From contig JAEXGM010000029.1 of NCBI GenBank assembly GCA_023450835.1, forward strand, positions 1 to 19,008: 19,008 nt of DNA. The letters are read 5' to 3'. The first letter of the stretch is position 1, and each line of letters begins with the position of its first letter. A model generated the notes under the pieces. That model had not been told where the DNA came from. It ran no database searches and was given only the letters and a program-made list of their open reading frames with translations. This document shows positions 1-6,387 of this stretch, piece after piece. This stretch comes from Bacillota bacterium (GTDB lineage Bacteria > Bacillota > Clostridia > Lachnospirales > Lachnospiraceae). A program made the translations under genes and the position numbers.

Positions 1-108
1 TTTACAGCTAACACCATATTTCTTTGCAATTATCTCAATGCTACCTTTTCCGGACAAGTATTCATGTACTGCTTGTAATTTTTCTTCTGGTGATCTATTT
101 CTTGGCAC
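1..108 (-). CDS. IS3-type transposase OrfA, N-terminal part (runs off the left edge)
   Basis: The minus strand reads 36 codons from a GTG at 108-106 to the window edge. An in-frame TAG lies six codons upstream and GGAGG (rc of 118-122) sits about 10 nt before the GTG, so this start is well supported. The peptide begins MPRNRSPEEKLQAVHEYLSG and continues with a helix-turn-helix of the type IEIIAKKYGVS, the usual DNA-binding N-terminus of OrfA (HTH_Tnp_1-like) from IS3-family elements. OrfA is the DNA-binding half of the OrfAB transposase. The catalytic OrfB half would lie outside the window to the left, so whether this copy is intact cannot be judged. Confidence 0.75.
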   Translation of the reverse strand, partial: MPRNRSPEEKLQAVHEYLSGKGSIEIIAKKYGVSCK

Positions 109-231
109 AGAAAATGCTCCCTCCTAAACGACAAGCTTTTATTATTTTACTTGTCTACCTAGAAGGAAGCATATCATTATGCTATAAGGCATATCAGAGG
201 CCTTTTTATCTGCGTACTTGTGGCACCTATT
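1..231 (-). mobile_element. end of an IS3-family insertion sequence
   Basis: An OrfA gene starts at 108 and reads leftward. About 120 bp separate it from a GTGCCACAAGTACGC-type sequence (minus strand, near 229-211), a typical distance from an IS3 left end to its orfA. A similar sequence recurs at 640-659, which supports it being a terminal repeat. The exact boundary and any target duplication cannot be fixed without the other end. The element faces away from the secretion locus. Confidence 0.45.
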
Positions 232-234
232 GAT
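216..234. repeat. IS-end-like repeat, copy 1
   Basis: The sequence ACTTGTGGCACCTATTGAT here matches ACTTGGTGGCACATATTGAT at 640-659 with one substitution and one single-base gap. On the minus strand the similarity continues loosely into the run of As that follows each copy. The two copies are in the same orientation about 424 bp apart. I read them as the outer ends of two related IS copies. Confidence 0.5.
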
Positions 235-542
235 TTAGGATAACTTTTACATAATCTGAGTAGCCGACAATAGTTCTTTGCTGTTTGTAAGGAAATTACA
301 TATTATTTAATCATCTGGCAGCAGCTCGTTTAAAGTTGCCATGTCTTTCATCTTAATTCTTGCAACTGTTATAATTTAATTAATTATATCTGGCCTTTTT
401 TGATTCTTCCTGTTCATTACATAGTGCTTCAAGTCCTAAGCGAATAGTTCTACAGTTACTTCTGAGTGGGTTTGAAAGCGGCACTCAGGCCAACCTTTTT
501 TATTATCCGATGGCAGTGAATCGGCGCTATAATTCTTGCTAT

Positions 543-557
543 TGGTTCAATGAACCA
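543..557. repeat. perfect 7+1+7 palindrome
   Basis: TGGTTCA, one A, then TGAACCA form a perfect inverted repeat about 100 bp upstream of the proposed promoter of the two-component operon. The size and symmetry resemble an operator for a dimeric repressor. It could equally be a chance palindrome or a remnant of earlier DNA. LytTR regulators usually bind direct repeats, so it is probably not the site of the adjacent regulator. Confidence 0.3.
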
Positions 558-639
558 TAAAAGTGAGGGGAGGAGGTCTGCTGATAATAAAGATATTTAT
601 GAGGCAGGTATAGAATGTTTTGGTAATTTTTACTGGCAC

Positions 640-659
640 ACTTGGTGGCACATATTGAT
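640..659. repeat. IS-end-like repeat, copy 2
   Basis: This is the second copy of the repeat at 216-234, in the same orientation. No transposase fragment follows it on its left side, so it would be a solo or heavily decayed IS end. Its last bases overlap the proposed -35 box at 655-660. Confidence 0.45.
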
Positions 660-683
660 GGCAAGCGATTTCAGTTATAGAAT
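655..683 (+). promoter_or_regulatory. putative sigma-A promoter of the two-component operon
   Basis: TTGATG at 655-660 and TAGAAT at 678-683 are separated by exactly 17 bp and match the -35 and -10 consensus at 4/6 and 5/6 positions. The response regulator start is about 80 bp downstream. The -35 box lies within the IS-end-like repeat, so an insertion may have supplied part of this promoter. Confidence 0.45.
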
Positions 684-764
684 TATTAATAATATAGGCT
701 TATATGGACATTAAAATAACCGGAACCGGAATAGAGAAATATTTTTAAGTAAGGGAGACATCGT

Positions 765-1475
765 ATGCTTAACATAGCCATCTGTGACGATGATACAATT
801 ATTTTAGAGCACATGGGTGAACTCATAAAAAAAGAAGTCGGTGATGAACATAAAATTTCGATGCATTGTAATGGATACGCCCTGGAGCTATATGTAGATG
901 AAACCATCAAGGGGAATTTAGATGTATTGTTCATAGATATTGATTTGGTAACACTCAATGGAATAGAGATAGCCAAAAGATTGAAAATGAAATATCCCCA
1001 TATAAAAATCATTTTTGTTACTGGTCACATTAATTATGCACAAAATATTTTTGAATCACAGCCAACTTATTTTTTAACCAAGCCGATTCAAAGAGACAAA
1101 CTGGCGCTGGCTATAAGCATGGCAAAACAATCACTTGAAAATGATATAAGGAGGACAATATCCTTTACTGCGAAAGGTTATGTTGTAAAGGTCATGCTTA
1201 ATAATGTGAAATACATTGAAAGTTCACGAAGAACGGCCATAGTCCATGAATCTGATATTGACAGAGAAGTATATGAACGGCTGAATGAAATTGAGCGGCG
1301 TCTGCCTGATAATTTTTTAAGATGTCATCAAAGCTATATTGTAAACATGGATCGTGTGAGGCACTTAAATATGTATTGCTTTCTTCTTAATAGCGGGGAG
1401 AAAATTCCAGTCAGTCAATCACAATACAACCATGCAAAAAAAATATTTATGAAGTACTTGGGGGATAGCTTGTGA
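765..1475 (+). CDS. LytTR-family response regulator (AgrA-like)
   Basis: This 236-aa transcription regulator has a receiver domain at about residues 1-120. Acidic residues D8, D9 and D10 form the metal site, D58 (FIDID) is the likely phosphoacceptor, T86 lies in FVTGH and K106 in TKP. A LytTR DNA-binding domain follows at about 130-235, with the characteristic CHQSYIVNMDRV stretch. It should be phosphorylated by the sensor kinase encoded next and then bind paired direct repeats near promoters. The start is an ATG with AAGGGAG about 7 nt upstream, and the end overlaps the kinase start by four bases. No agrB/agrD-like peptide genes are nearby, so the input signal is not apparent. The T7SS locus immediately downstream is the natural target, by inference. 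Confidence 0.9.
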   Translation: MLNIAICDDDTIILEHMGELIKKEVGDEHKISMHCNGYALELYVDETIKGNLDVLFIDIDLVTLNGIEIAKRLKMKYPHIKIIFVTGHINYAQNIFESQPTYFLTKPIQRDKLALAISMAKQSLENDIRRTISFTAKGYVVKVMLNNVKYIESSRRTAIVHESDIDREVYERLNEIERRLPDNFLRCHQSYIVNMDRVRHLNMYCFLLNSGEKIPVSQSQYNHAKKIFMKYLGDSL

Positions 1476-2800
1476 GTTTGTGGATTTTAGAGTGGCTTAA
1501 CGTATTTGTGCAGATTTTGTTAGCATCGATATTTTTAGTTAGTGTTGTTAAATTAAAACGCAGTTCTGGCATAACGATTTTAATATTAACGACAATACAG
1601 CTTTTCGCCTATTTAGGGACGGTTTTTTTAAAAAATATAATCGTATTAAAAGTACCTGTTATGTTTGCTCTGATAATAGGTGGTATATTGTATGTTTCAA
1701 AAGACAATAAAAAGACGAGTATGTTGCTGTCTTTTGCTTTTCTTGTAATCCGTATATTCTCGGAGGCTCTGTCGCTAATCTTATATAATTTTCTTACTAA
1801 ATTTCATTATTTCCCCCTTCAAAAAATTTATGAATTGGAAGCTGCCAAGATTGTATGTAATACAATTTTTAGCCTTATATTTTTGGGAGGTTCCATGATC
1901 TTCGTTGTTTTCTGGAAAAAAATTAAAGGAATGATCAGATATAAATTAGTTGGTTTTTTAGTAATATTTCCTTTATCTCAAATTTTATTGCTATCAGGTG
2001 TATATTATCAAAACCCTGCAGAGATTTCAGACAGTACTTTATTTTATGGAACAGTATGCCTGGTTACAGCTATTATTGCGGACTATTTGATGTATAAAAA
2101 CATAAGTCAAACAACGAAATATATAGAGGAGGAACAAGAGTTTGAATTTGCCAAATTGCAGAGAAAACTACAGTTTGAATATTATCAATTAGCATCAGAA
2201 AACGCAGAAGAAGCCGCTGCCCTAAAACATGAAATCAATAATCATTTACAGCTTGCATATGCCCTTTTTAGCCAGAAAGATAAAAACAAAGTAAAAGCAA
2301 TGCAGCTTGTAGAAGAAATTGAAAAAAAGGTAAATGTTCTTAATAAAATAGTTTATTGCGGTAACTCAATTATAAATACTATTTTGGCCATAAAAACAGC
2401 AGAAGCGAACTCATTTGGAATTGAAACAGATATTCAAATCGGGAGCATAGAAAACATTGTTATAGCAGATATAGATTTGTGCAGTATCTTTTCGAATCTA
2501 TACGACAATGCGATTGAAGCCTGTAAAAAATACCAGAATAAAAATAAAAGGATTATTATTAAAGCCGGAGAGCGGTCAGGTTATTTAGTGATTAAAGTTT
2601 CCAATTTTTGTGCTGAGGATATCCAGGTTAATCAGGACGGTTATATAGCAACATCAAAAAAGAATAAGAAAGAACATGGATACGGTTTAAAGCTGATTCG
2701 TGCAATTGCACAAAAATATGACGGAGCAACGAATATTTCATTGGAAGATGGGGTATTTGAGGTTGTAGTTTCGTTAAAAATAAACCTTAAAATTTATTGA
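1472..2800 (+). CDS. AgrC-like GHKL sensor histidine kinase
   Basis: This 442-aa protein begins with a GTG that overlaps the regulator stop (GTGA), with GGGGG just upstream. Residues 1-210 are strongly hydrophobic with about six membrane segments, the usual sensing part of AgrC-type kinases. A helical linker (215-245) leads to LKHEINNHLQ, where H253 is the likely phosphorylated histidine. The C-terminal GHKL ATPase has an N-box at 342-350 (NLYDNAIEA) and a G-box HGYGLK at 402-407. It would sense an extracellular signal and phosphorylate D58 of its partner. Peptide sensing is typical of the family but cannot be shown here because no cognate peptide gene is in the window. Confidence 0.88.
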   Translation: MSLWILEWLNVFVQILLASIFLVSVVKLKRSSGITILILTTIQLFAYLGTVFLKNIIVLKVPVMFALIIGGILYVSKDNKKTSMLLSFAFLVIRIFSEALSLILYNFLTKFHYFPLQKIYELEAAKIVCNTIFSLIFLGGSMIFVVFWKKIKGMIRYKLVGFLVIFPLSQILLLSGVYYQNPAEISDSTLFYGTVCLVTAIIADYLMYKNISQTTKYIEEEQEFEFAKLQRKLQFEYYQLASENAEEAAALKHEINNHLQLAYALFSQKDKNKVKAMQLVEEIEKKVNVLNKIVYCGNSIINTILAIKTAEANSFGIETDIQIGSIENIVIADIDLCSIFSNLYDNAIEACKKYQNKNKRIIIKAGERSGYLVIKVSNFCAEDIQVNQDGYIATSKKNKKEHGYGLKLIRAIAQKYDGATNISLEDGVFEVVVSLKINLKIY

Positions 2801-2857
2801 TTTTTACATTTTAGCGGTTGATTTGTCGAAAGAAAGAAAATTACCAGAATTATCTAA

Positions 2858-2863
2858 TATAAT
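2858..2863 (+). promoter_or_regulatory. putative -10 element ahead of the SPFH operon
   Basis: A perfect TATAAT lies 44 bp before the GTG of the SPFH gene, in the only sizeable gap (107 bp) after the kinase. No TTGACA-like -35 is found 16-18 bp upstream, which would fit a promoter that needs an activator such as the LytTR regulator just upstream. I could not identify a convincing direct-repeat binding site. Confidence 0.4.
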
Positions 2864-2907
2864 TTAGAAAAATAGAAATTTAATAATAGGTGTAGGGAGG
2901 TATTTGT

Positions 2908-4062
2908 GTGGCTATTATTGAGCGGATAAAGTATGACGGCCCGGTAGACGGCACTTCGTGGCTTGTACATAAATATTCCTCAGATAAGTTTGTTTTAGGT
3001 TCGCAGCTAATAGTAAATCAAGGGCAGGAAGCCCTTTTCTTTAAGGGCGGTGAAGCTCTTGATCTGTTCGGGCCGGGTACACATACCCTAAAGACAGGCA
3101 ACCTGCCGCTTTTAAATAAGCTGGTCAATCTTCCCTTCGGCGGCGAAACGCCCTTTGCGGCAGAAATTTATTATGTAAATAAAACCTCTGAATTAAGCAT
3201 GAAGTGGGGAACTGCAAACCCTATTCCCTTTGAAGATCCTAAATATGGTTTGCTGCTGTCTGTTCGGGCCCACGGACAATATGGAATTACCATAAATGAC
3301 ATAAGGCTTTTTGTCTCCCGGATTATCGGTGCAATTCCAAATGGGACAACTGCCGATTATGTCGTGGTATCGAAATATTTTAATGGTCTTATCAACACAA
3401 AAATAAAAGATATTACGGCAAAATATATGATTCGCAGGCAAATTTCGTTTTTGGAAATTACTGCTTATCTTAACGAGCTTTCCACGGAATACAAAGGGGC
3501 TATTGACGAAGAATTTGAGAGGTTCGGTATTGAGGTAATAAACTTCTTTGTTGAAACTATTAGTCCCCCAAAAGAAGAATATGAGAAATTGCGGGAATAT
3601 AAGGAAGAGTTGGCACTTGGTGTGGGCTTTTATGATAAAAGGCGCTCTTTCGATGTACTAGATAAATTGGCGGACAATCCGGGAGCTGGAGAAATGGCAA
3701 CAGCCGGCATGGGTTTGGGGATGGGACTTGGAGCGGCCGAGGCGGCCGGTAATGCTTTTGGAAATTTGATGAATCATCTTAATGCTAATGCACAGGTGTC
3801 TGTACCTGTCATGAATACAAGAACATGTCCGTCCTGTCACACAAATGTTCCTGCAAATTTGAAGTTTTGCAGTGAATGCGGGAGGAAAATGACATCAGAA
3901 GTTAAATGTCCGTTCTGCGGAGCAGCAGTACTCATAAATATGAAATTTTGTGGTGAGTGTGGAAGGTCTGTGGGAAATACCAGATGCCCGGACTGCGGAA
4001 CTGAAAATCCACTTGGCATAAAATTCTGCGGTAATTGTGGCAGGAAGATAGGAGGTGAATAG
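2908..4062 (+). CDS. SPFH/YdjI-like membrane-associated protein with three C-terminal double zinc ribbons
   Basis: This 384-aa protein starts at a GTG with AGGGAGG 7 nt upstream. Residues 1-235 resemble the SPFH domain of Bacillus subtilis YdjI-type proteins (often labelled virion core protein), including the N-terminal VLGSQLIVNQGQEALFFKGG and a helical EEYEKLREYKEELALG. A Gly/Ala/Met-rich stretch (258-288) follows. Three CxxC-x10-CxxC units then have cysteines at 307/310/321/324, 334/337/348/351 and 360/363/374/377. SPFH proteins form membrane-associated oligomers and scaffold other proteins, and the ribbons are probably binding modules. It heads a five-gene group ahead of essC and may organise the membrane around the secretion machine. 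That role is inferred from position only. Confidence 0.8.
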   Translation: MAIIERIKYDGPVDGTSWLVHKYSSDKFVLGSQLIVNQGQEALFFKGGEALDLFGPGTHTLKTGNLPLLNKLVNLPFGGETPFAAEIYYVNKTSELSMKWGTANPIPFEDPKYGLLLSVRAHGQYGITINDIRLFVSRIIGAIPNGTTADYVVVSKYFNGLINTKIKDITAKYMIRRQISFLEITAYLNELSTEYKGAIDEEFERFGIEVINFFVETISPPKEEYEKLREYKEELALGVGFYDKRRSFDVLDKLADNPGAGEMATAGMGLGMGLGAAEAAGNAFGNLMNHLNANAQVSVPVMNTRTCPSCHTNVPANLKFCSECGRKMTSEVKCPFCGAAVLINMKFCGECGRSVGNTRCPDCGTENPLGIKFCGNCGRKIGGE

Positions 4063-4064
4063 GG

Positions 4065-4664
4065 ATGAATAGCTCAGTTGAGGTTTTGGTTTTAGAGTGT
4101 CCGCAATGCGCCGCTCCCGTTCAGAAGGGCAGTAATATTTGTCCTAATTGTTTTTCTGAATACATGGTAAGGTCGGTCAATAAGTTGCATTCACTTGGCG
4201 GCGGAGCGGTGGATAAATATCTGAGTGCCTATCGTAAAGGGCTGGCAAGCAGTGGGGAAAGTATGGAAATACATTTCTCTATGGGGCTGTGCTTTCTGGA
4301 AAAGAAGCTCTACGACTATGCTATTAAATCTTTCGAGAAAGCGATTGGTTTATTGCCGGAGAACGGGGATGTCTACTATTACGCAGCAATCAGCATCTTA
4401 AAAGGCAGGAAGCCTTTTATCCTTTCGAGAATAGAAATTAATAAAATGGAGGAATATCTGCAGGTAGCCTTGATGCTGGAACCAAGGGGTATATATTACT
4501 ACTTTCAGGCTTATATAAAGTATGATTATTTCAGTAGAAAAGCATATAAAACCTTTCCCACTTACATTGAGTGTTTGGATAAGGCCAGAGAAAATGGTCT
4601 TCTAGATGATGAAGCACAGACATTCTATGAAACAGCGGGAGTAGACAGACCAGGTTTTCTTTGA
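4065..4664 (+). CDS. zinc-ribbon protein with TPR-like helical repeats
   Basis: This 199-aa protein is encoded two bases after the SPFH gene; its ribosome binding site GGAGGT lies inside that gene's end. The N-terminus has a four-cysteine ribbon (C12, C15, C26, C29). Residues about 60-170 look like tetratricopeptide helices: FEKAIGLLPENGDVYYYAAI matches the TPR pattern and VALMLEPRGIYYYFQAYI looks like a second unit. No signal peptide or membrane segment is seen, so it is probably cytosolic and mediates protein contacts. It shares a ribbon type with its upstream neighbour, which suggests that they bind each other or a common partner. I do not recognise a named family. Confidence 0.7.
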   Translation: MNSSVEVLVLECPQCAAPVQKGSNICPNCFSEYMVRSVNKLHSLGGGAVDKYLSAYRKGLASSGESMEIHFSMGLCFLEKKLYDYAIKSFEKAIGLLPENGDVYYYAAISILKGRKPFILSRIEINKMEEYLQVALMLEPRGIYYYFQAYIKYDYFSRKAYKTFPTYIECLDKARENGLLDDEAQTFYETAGVDRPGFL

Positions 4665-4672
4665 GAATTTAG

Positions 4673-4696
4673 GAAAGTGGTGATATCGGCACTTTC
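4673..4696 (+). other. small hairpin in the mRNA between two genes
   Basis: GAAAGTG (4673-4679) and CACTTTC (4690-4696) can pair around a 10-nt loop in the 71-bp gap before the next gene. No U-run follows, so it is not an intrinsic terminator. It could stabilise or partly separate the transcripts of the two genes. Confidence 0.3.
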
Positions 4697-4735
4697 ATAA
4701 ATAAAATAAACGATATTTAACGGGAGGTACCTATA

Positions 4736-5446
4736 ATGAGTGTATTAGGAAATGTGGCAGGCATGGCAGGCGGCGCGGCATTCAGCGCAACAGCGAAAAA
4801 GGCGGAGTTAGTTGCCCGTAAGCAGGGAAGAACAGCAGAACAGAGGGATGTATTAGATTATTTCTATGCTTCCGGAGGATGCGGATGTATGTCAAAAGCC
4901 TTTGGAGGGCTGACGGATGAGAAATATGAGGAGTTGGTAAGGCGCAAAGCAACCGAGGCGGACTTTAAACGGGTTGCTCTTGCAAGAATTGGTGTTGACG
5001 AATCCCAAGTACAGGAAATTGCTCCAATCAATTTTGAAGGTTATTACATATCTAACACCATTGGAAGGGATACGAAGAGAGGGAAAGACAACATTTGGAG
5101 AAGTTCAGGTTACCAGATCACGTGGCTTTTTTTCGGAAATGAGGAAATTTATATTTATCAGCATACATTTGACATGACCGAAGAAACAAAATCTGACAGA
5201 GTTTTAGAGTATTCTTATAAGGATATTACTTCTTTTTCGACAAAATGGGAAACTGAAGAAGTATATGTACAATCCGGTTCCGGCTGCCTTGGCCAGCCGA
5301 CCTACATAAGACAGGGGGTGGAAACTAGAACTTTTCATATAACTGTGCCCGGAGACGAATTTAGGTGTACTATTAATCAGAAGGGAGATCAAGAGGATGC
5401 TTTAAAAGGGATGATTAATAAATTCAGAGAGAAGAAGGCGCTGTAA
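4736..5446 (+). CDS. conserved-looking protein of unknown function (236 aa)
   Basis: I do not recognise this protein. Its start is an ATG with GGGAGGT 7 nt upstream. The N-terminus is small-residue-rich (GNVAGMAGGAAFSATAKKAE) and could contact a membrane or a partner. A GGCGC motif occurs at about 47-51. Residues about 100-230 alternate hydrophobic and polar residues in the pattern of a beta-rich domain (ITWLFFGNEEIYIYQHTF, then VETRTFHITVPGDEFRCTI) and end in a helix. This could be a PH-like fold, as seen in proteins that test membrane lipids or peptides. The stop is directly followed by the ATG of the YidD-domain gene, so the two are translated together. Confidence 0.6.
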   Translation: MSVLGNVAGMAGGAAFSATAKKAELVARKQGRTAEQRDVLDYFYASGGCGCMSKAFGGLTDEKYEELVRRKATEADFKRVALARIGVDESQVQEIAPINFEGYYISNTIGRDTKRGKDNIWRSSGYQITWLFFGNEEIYIYQHTFDMTEETKSDRVLEYSYKDITSFSTKWETEEVYVQSGSGCLGQPTYIRQGVETRTFHITVPGDEFRCTINQKGDQEDALKGMINKFREKKAL

Positions 5447-5965
5447 ATGCTGTTCACATTCAGAAGAAGTTTTATAGTGTGCCAGGAAGCACCTCCAACG
5501 GAGGAGGAAATTGAGGCAAGGGATTATGTACAAAAGCGTGAGCTTCCCCGCCCTGAAACAAGCGTAAAAAAGGCATTGGGTTGGTGCGGAGGATTTGTTT
5601 TGTGTACAATTCTCATTACCTATTTGACATACATATCTTTAGATTTTATGGACGATCTCTCTTTATCGCAGGAACTAAGTAATTTTACGGGCAAGCATAC
5701 TGTGCAAGGGGTATTCGGCCTTTATGGAATTGTGTTTATGATAGGATTTCTTTTGTGTTTGAAATCCGCAATGATAGGTGTAATACGTCTATATCAACAT
5801 TATGCACCGGAAAATGTGCGAAGAAAGTGTTTGTTTAAACCAACTTGTTCAGAATATATGATTTTGGCAATAAAAAAATATGGAGTAATCAGAGGCAGTA
5901 TAAAAGGGACAGTGCGACTTGTGTGCAAATGCAAGGGAATAGTCTATAGAATTGACTATCCGTAA
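5447..5965 (+). CDS. membrane-anchored YidD-domain protein
   Basis: This 172-aa protein begins with an ATG that directly follows the previous stop. Two hydrophobic segments (about 44-65 and 88-114) precede a C-terminal YidD/DUF37 domain (about 118-172). The domain shows the hallmark CLFKPTCSEY (C128-Y137), AIKKYGVIRG and RLVCKC. Ordinary YidD is about 70-100 aa, lies beside yidC/rnpA and helps insertion of membrane proteins. This version has its own membrane anchor, sits in a secretion locus and ends in DYP rather than the usual DP(V/I)P. It may help insert or assemble T7SS membrane parts. Assignment of the domain is firm, but the role here is inferred. Confidence 0.8.
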   Translation: MLFTFRRSFIVCQEAPPTEEEIEARDYVQKRELPRPETSVKKALGWCGGFVLCTILITYLTYISLDFMDDLSLSQELSNFTGKHTVQGVFGLYGIVFMIGFLLCLKSAMIGVIRLYQHYAPENVRRKCLFKPTCSEYMILAIKKYGVIRGSIKGTVRLVCKCKGIVYRIDYP

Positions 5966-5987
5966 TAATTCGGGGAGGTTTTAGTAT

Positions 5988-6302
5988 ATGCAGCAGGATT
6001 TTAGTTTTATCTTCGGTGCAAGGGCGGCGGATTCTATGTGGGTGACCAGTATCATATTTTCTTTGATTGCGCTTGGTGTTGGGTTGATTTTGAATTTTCT
6101 TCCAATTCTGATTGCAATGATGAAGGGCTCATTCAATCTAAGACAGGTTGTAATGCTTAATCTTGTGTGTTTTGTTGCCGGGATTGGTAACGGGATTTTG
6201 TTCGGGGTATTGATTCGTGTGCCGATAATTGCAGGACTCATATCAATCGTGATTTTCATTGTCTGGATTATAACATTAGTGAAGGCAATACGGGGATATT
6301 GA
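5988..6302 (+). CDS. small polytopic membrane protein
   Basis: This 104-aa protein starts at an ATG with GGGGAGG about 10 nt upstream, 22 bp after the YidD-type gene. Three to four hydrophobic helices are visible (about 18-45, 52-76 and 78-101). The pattern LNFLPILIAMMKG followed by an N-containing helix is faintly like the T4 Imm-type superinfection immunity family, but too weakly to name it. It is the last gene before the terminator. It could be a small integral component standing in for EssA-like proteins, which is speculation from position. Confidence 0.6.
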   Translation: MQQDFSFIFGARAADSMWVTSIIFSLIALGVGLILNFLPILIAMMKGSFNLRQVVMLNLVCFVAGIGNGILFGVLIRVPIIAGLISIVIFIVWIITLVKAIRGY

Positions 6303-6313
6303 CAAAAATAGCG

Positions 6314-6362
6314 AACTATCCTCGTGACATTGTATTCTTTAATGCTGTGAGGATAGTTTTTT
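6314..6362 (+). terminator. intrinsic terminator ending the accessory operon
   Basis: AACTATCCTC (6314-6323) pairs perfectly with GAGGATAGTT (6349-6358) and a T-run follows at 6357-6362. A second small pairing (CATT/AATG) is possible inside the loop. It lies 11 bp after the small membrane protein gene and only 25 bp before the essC start, so essC must be expressed by read-through or from a promoter overlapping the hairpin. Confidence 0.8.
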
Positions 6363-6387
6363 CAAAATTGGAAAGCGGTGATTTGTA

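Larger units (their letters stand above)
235..764. other. gene-poor region between the IS end and the regulator operon
   Basis: No intact gene of reasonable length is visible in these 530 bp. Short coding-like patches occur in shifting frames. On the minus strand, a patch ending at 307 finishes in KMKDMATLNELLPDD and another near 385-455 contains RLGLEALCNEQEESKK. On the plus strand, a frame from 550 to about 714 reads DNKDIYEAGIECFGNFY, with an unusually strong GGGGAGGAGG at 567-576 but no usable start codon close by. This looks like scarred DNA from old insertions. The region also holds a palindrome (543-557), a second IS-end-like repeat (640-659) and the likely promoter of the downstream operon. 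Confidence 0.55.

Noticed and set aside
169..195. Direct repeat GCATATC at 169-175 and 189-195
   Set aside because: It is seven bases in AT-rich DNA and has no array structure or partner feature, so chance is likely. No CRISPR-like array is present anywhere in the window.
24..233. Plus-strand open frame of 69 codons at the left edge
   Set aside because: It lies antisense to a clear IS3-type OrfA start and its IS end, has no good ribosome binding site and resembles no protein.
541..560. GGTTCAA as part of a tRNA T-loop
   Set aside because: No acceptor, D or anticodon stems can be built around it; it is just half of a short palindrome.
686..1012. Minus-strand open frame of 108 codons
   Set aside because: It is antisense to the promoter region and receiver domain of the response regulator, whose motifs leave no doubt about the plus-strand gene.
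5988..6302. Naming the small membrane protein a superinfection immunity protein
   Set aside because: The resemblance to the T4 Imm-type pattern is limited to a short FLP..IA stretch and could reflect general membrane-helix composition.
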